A DNA stretch of 5,955 nt from Methanoregulaceae archaeon (GTDB lineage: Archaea > Halobacteriota > Methanomicrobia > Methanomicrobiales > Methanospirillaceae): the NCBI GenBank assembly GCA_013331415.1, contig DUGL01000120.1:1-5955 (forward strand). Direction: 5' to 3'. The notes under the pieces were generated by a model that saw only the letters and a program-made list of their open reading frames with translations, had not been told where the DNA came from and searched no databases. Below are positions 5,436 to 5,955 of this stretch, in pieces. Numbering within the stretch: position 1 is the first letter of the stretch; every line of letters starts with the position of its first letter. A program made the position numbers and the translations under genes.

Positions 5436-5955
5436 ATGGATCCCCCTGCGATAACCTATACAAAGAATGTATTTCTCCCGCTTACTACCGTCTGCCACAA
5501 CCGGTGCGGGTACTGCATCTTCCGGACACCCGTACGGGATGGCTGTATCATGGCACCGGGGGATGTGGAGACCATCCTCGCAGGAGGGGCAGCGCTCGGC
5601 TGCACCGAGGCGCTCTTCACTTTCGGTGAGCGCCCCGGCAGTGAACCCGGCTTCACTGCGCTCCTCGCCCGGTTCGGGTACCCTGACATCCTCGACTACC
5701 TCTACGAGCTCTGTATCCGGAGTATCGACCAGGGGCTCCTGCCCCATACAAACGCGGGAATTCTCACTGCAGGGGAGATGGAGCGCCTTCGCGAGGTGAA
5801 TGCAAGCATGGGGCTGATGCTCGAGACCACCGCCGAGCTGCCCGCACACCGGGACTCGCCTGGTAAAAAACCGGAGGTCCGGATCCGGATGATAGAGGAT
5901 GCAGGCCGGCTGAAGATACCGTTCACGACAGGCCTCCTCCTGGGGATCGGCGAGA
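5436..5955 (+). CDS. cofG: FO synthase subunit 1, radical SAM (CofG), partial at the window end
   Basis: CofG with CofH makes 7,8-didemethyl-8-hydroxy-5-deazariboflavin (FO), the chromophore of coenzyme F420. CofG is the S-adenosylmethionine radical enzyme of the final ring-forming step. The reading frame has no stop to the window end, so only the first 173 residues are seen of a protein usually near 320-370. The iron-sulfur motif CxxxCxxC is Cys20, Cys24 and Cys27 in TTVCHNRCGYCIF. Further CofG signatures are the CTEALFTFGERP stretch, LPHTNAGILT, MGLMLE and the TTGLLLGIGE glycine-rich segment just before the edge. The ATG at 5436 follows GGAG at 5429-5432 with only 3 bases of spacing, and no earlier in-frame start fits the family. 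It is divergent from cofC. cofH would be expected nearby outside the window. Confidence 0.96.
   Translation, partial: MDPPAITYTKNVFLPLTTVCHNRCGYCIFRTPVRDGCIMAPGDVETILAGGAALGCTEALFTFGERPGSEPGFTALLARFGYPDILDYLYELCIRSIDQGLLPHTNAGILTAGEMERLREVNASMGLMLETTAELPAHRDSPGKKPEVRIRMIEDAGRLKIPFTTGLLLGIGE

Overview
The window looks like a chromosomal segment of a GC-rich methanogenic archaeon, most likely of the Methanomicrobia/Methanomicrobiales type. That placement is an inference from three things. It carries genes of coenzyme F420 biosynthesis (cofC, cofG and a CofE-family gene). It has archaeal-looking TATA boxes only a few bases upstream of start codons. Its one good ribosome binding site (GGTGA) matches the archaeal anti-Shine-Dalgarno. 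No mobile element, CRISPR array, tRNA or rRNA is visible.

Bases 1-156 hold no gene; a promoter-like region with an imperfect inverted repeat lies just before glyA. A compact plus-strand operon fills 157-3809: glyA (serine hydroxymethyltransferase), folD (methylene-THF dehydrogenase/cyclohydrolase), a dihydropteroate synthase (folP-like) and a CofE-family gamma-glutamyl ligase. The junctions are a 1-base gap, a 19-base overlap (7 if the later GTG start is used) and a 4-base GTGA overlap, so translation is probably coupled. The first three genes make and use folate-type one-carbon carriers. The position of the fourth raises the possibility that it glutamylates dihydropteroate (a FolC role) rather than, or as well as, F420-0.

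From 3812 to 5318 two genes lie on the minus strand. A peroxiredoxin (3812-4315) ends 2 bases from the end of the CofE-family gene. cofC (4680-5318, GTG start) encodes 2-phospho-L-lactate guanylyltransferase. Between them about 364 bases carry no convincing gene but contain several perfect inverted repeats, including two mutually exclusive hairpins just downstream of cofC.

At 5436 cofG (FO synthase subunit 1, radical SAM) starts on the plus strand and runs off the window end. The 117-base cofC/cofG intergenic region has a TATA-like element for each gene, both placed to give very short leaders. The locus therefore joins a folate one-carbon operon to F420 assembly genes, with a thiol peroxidase between them.
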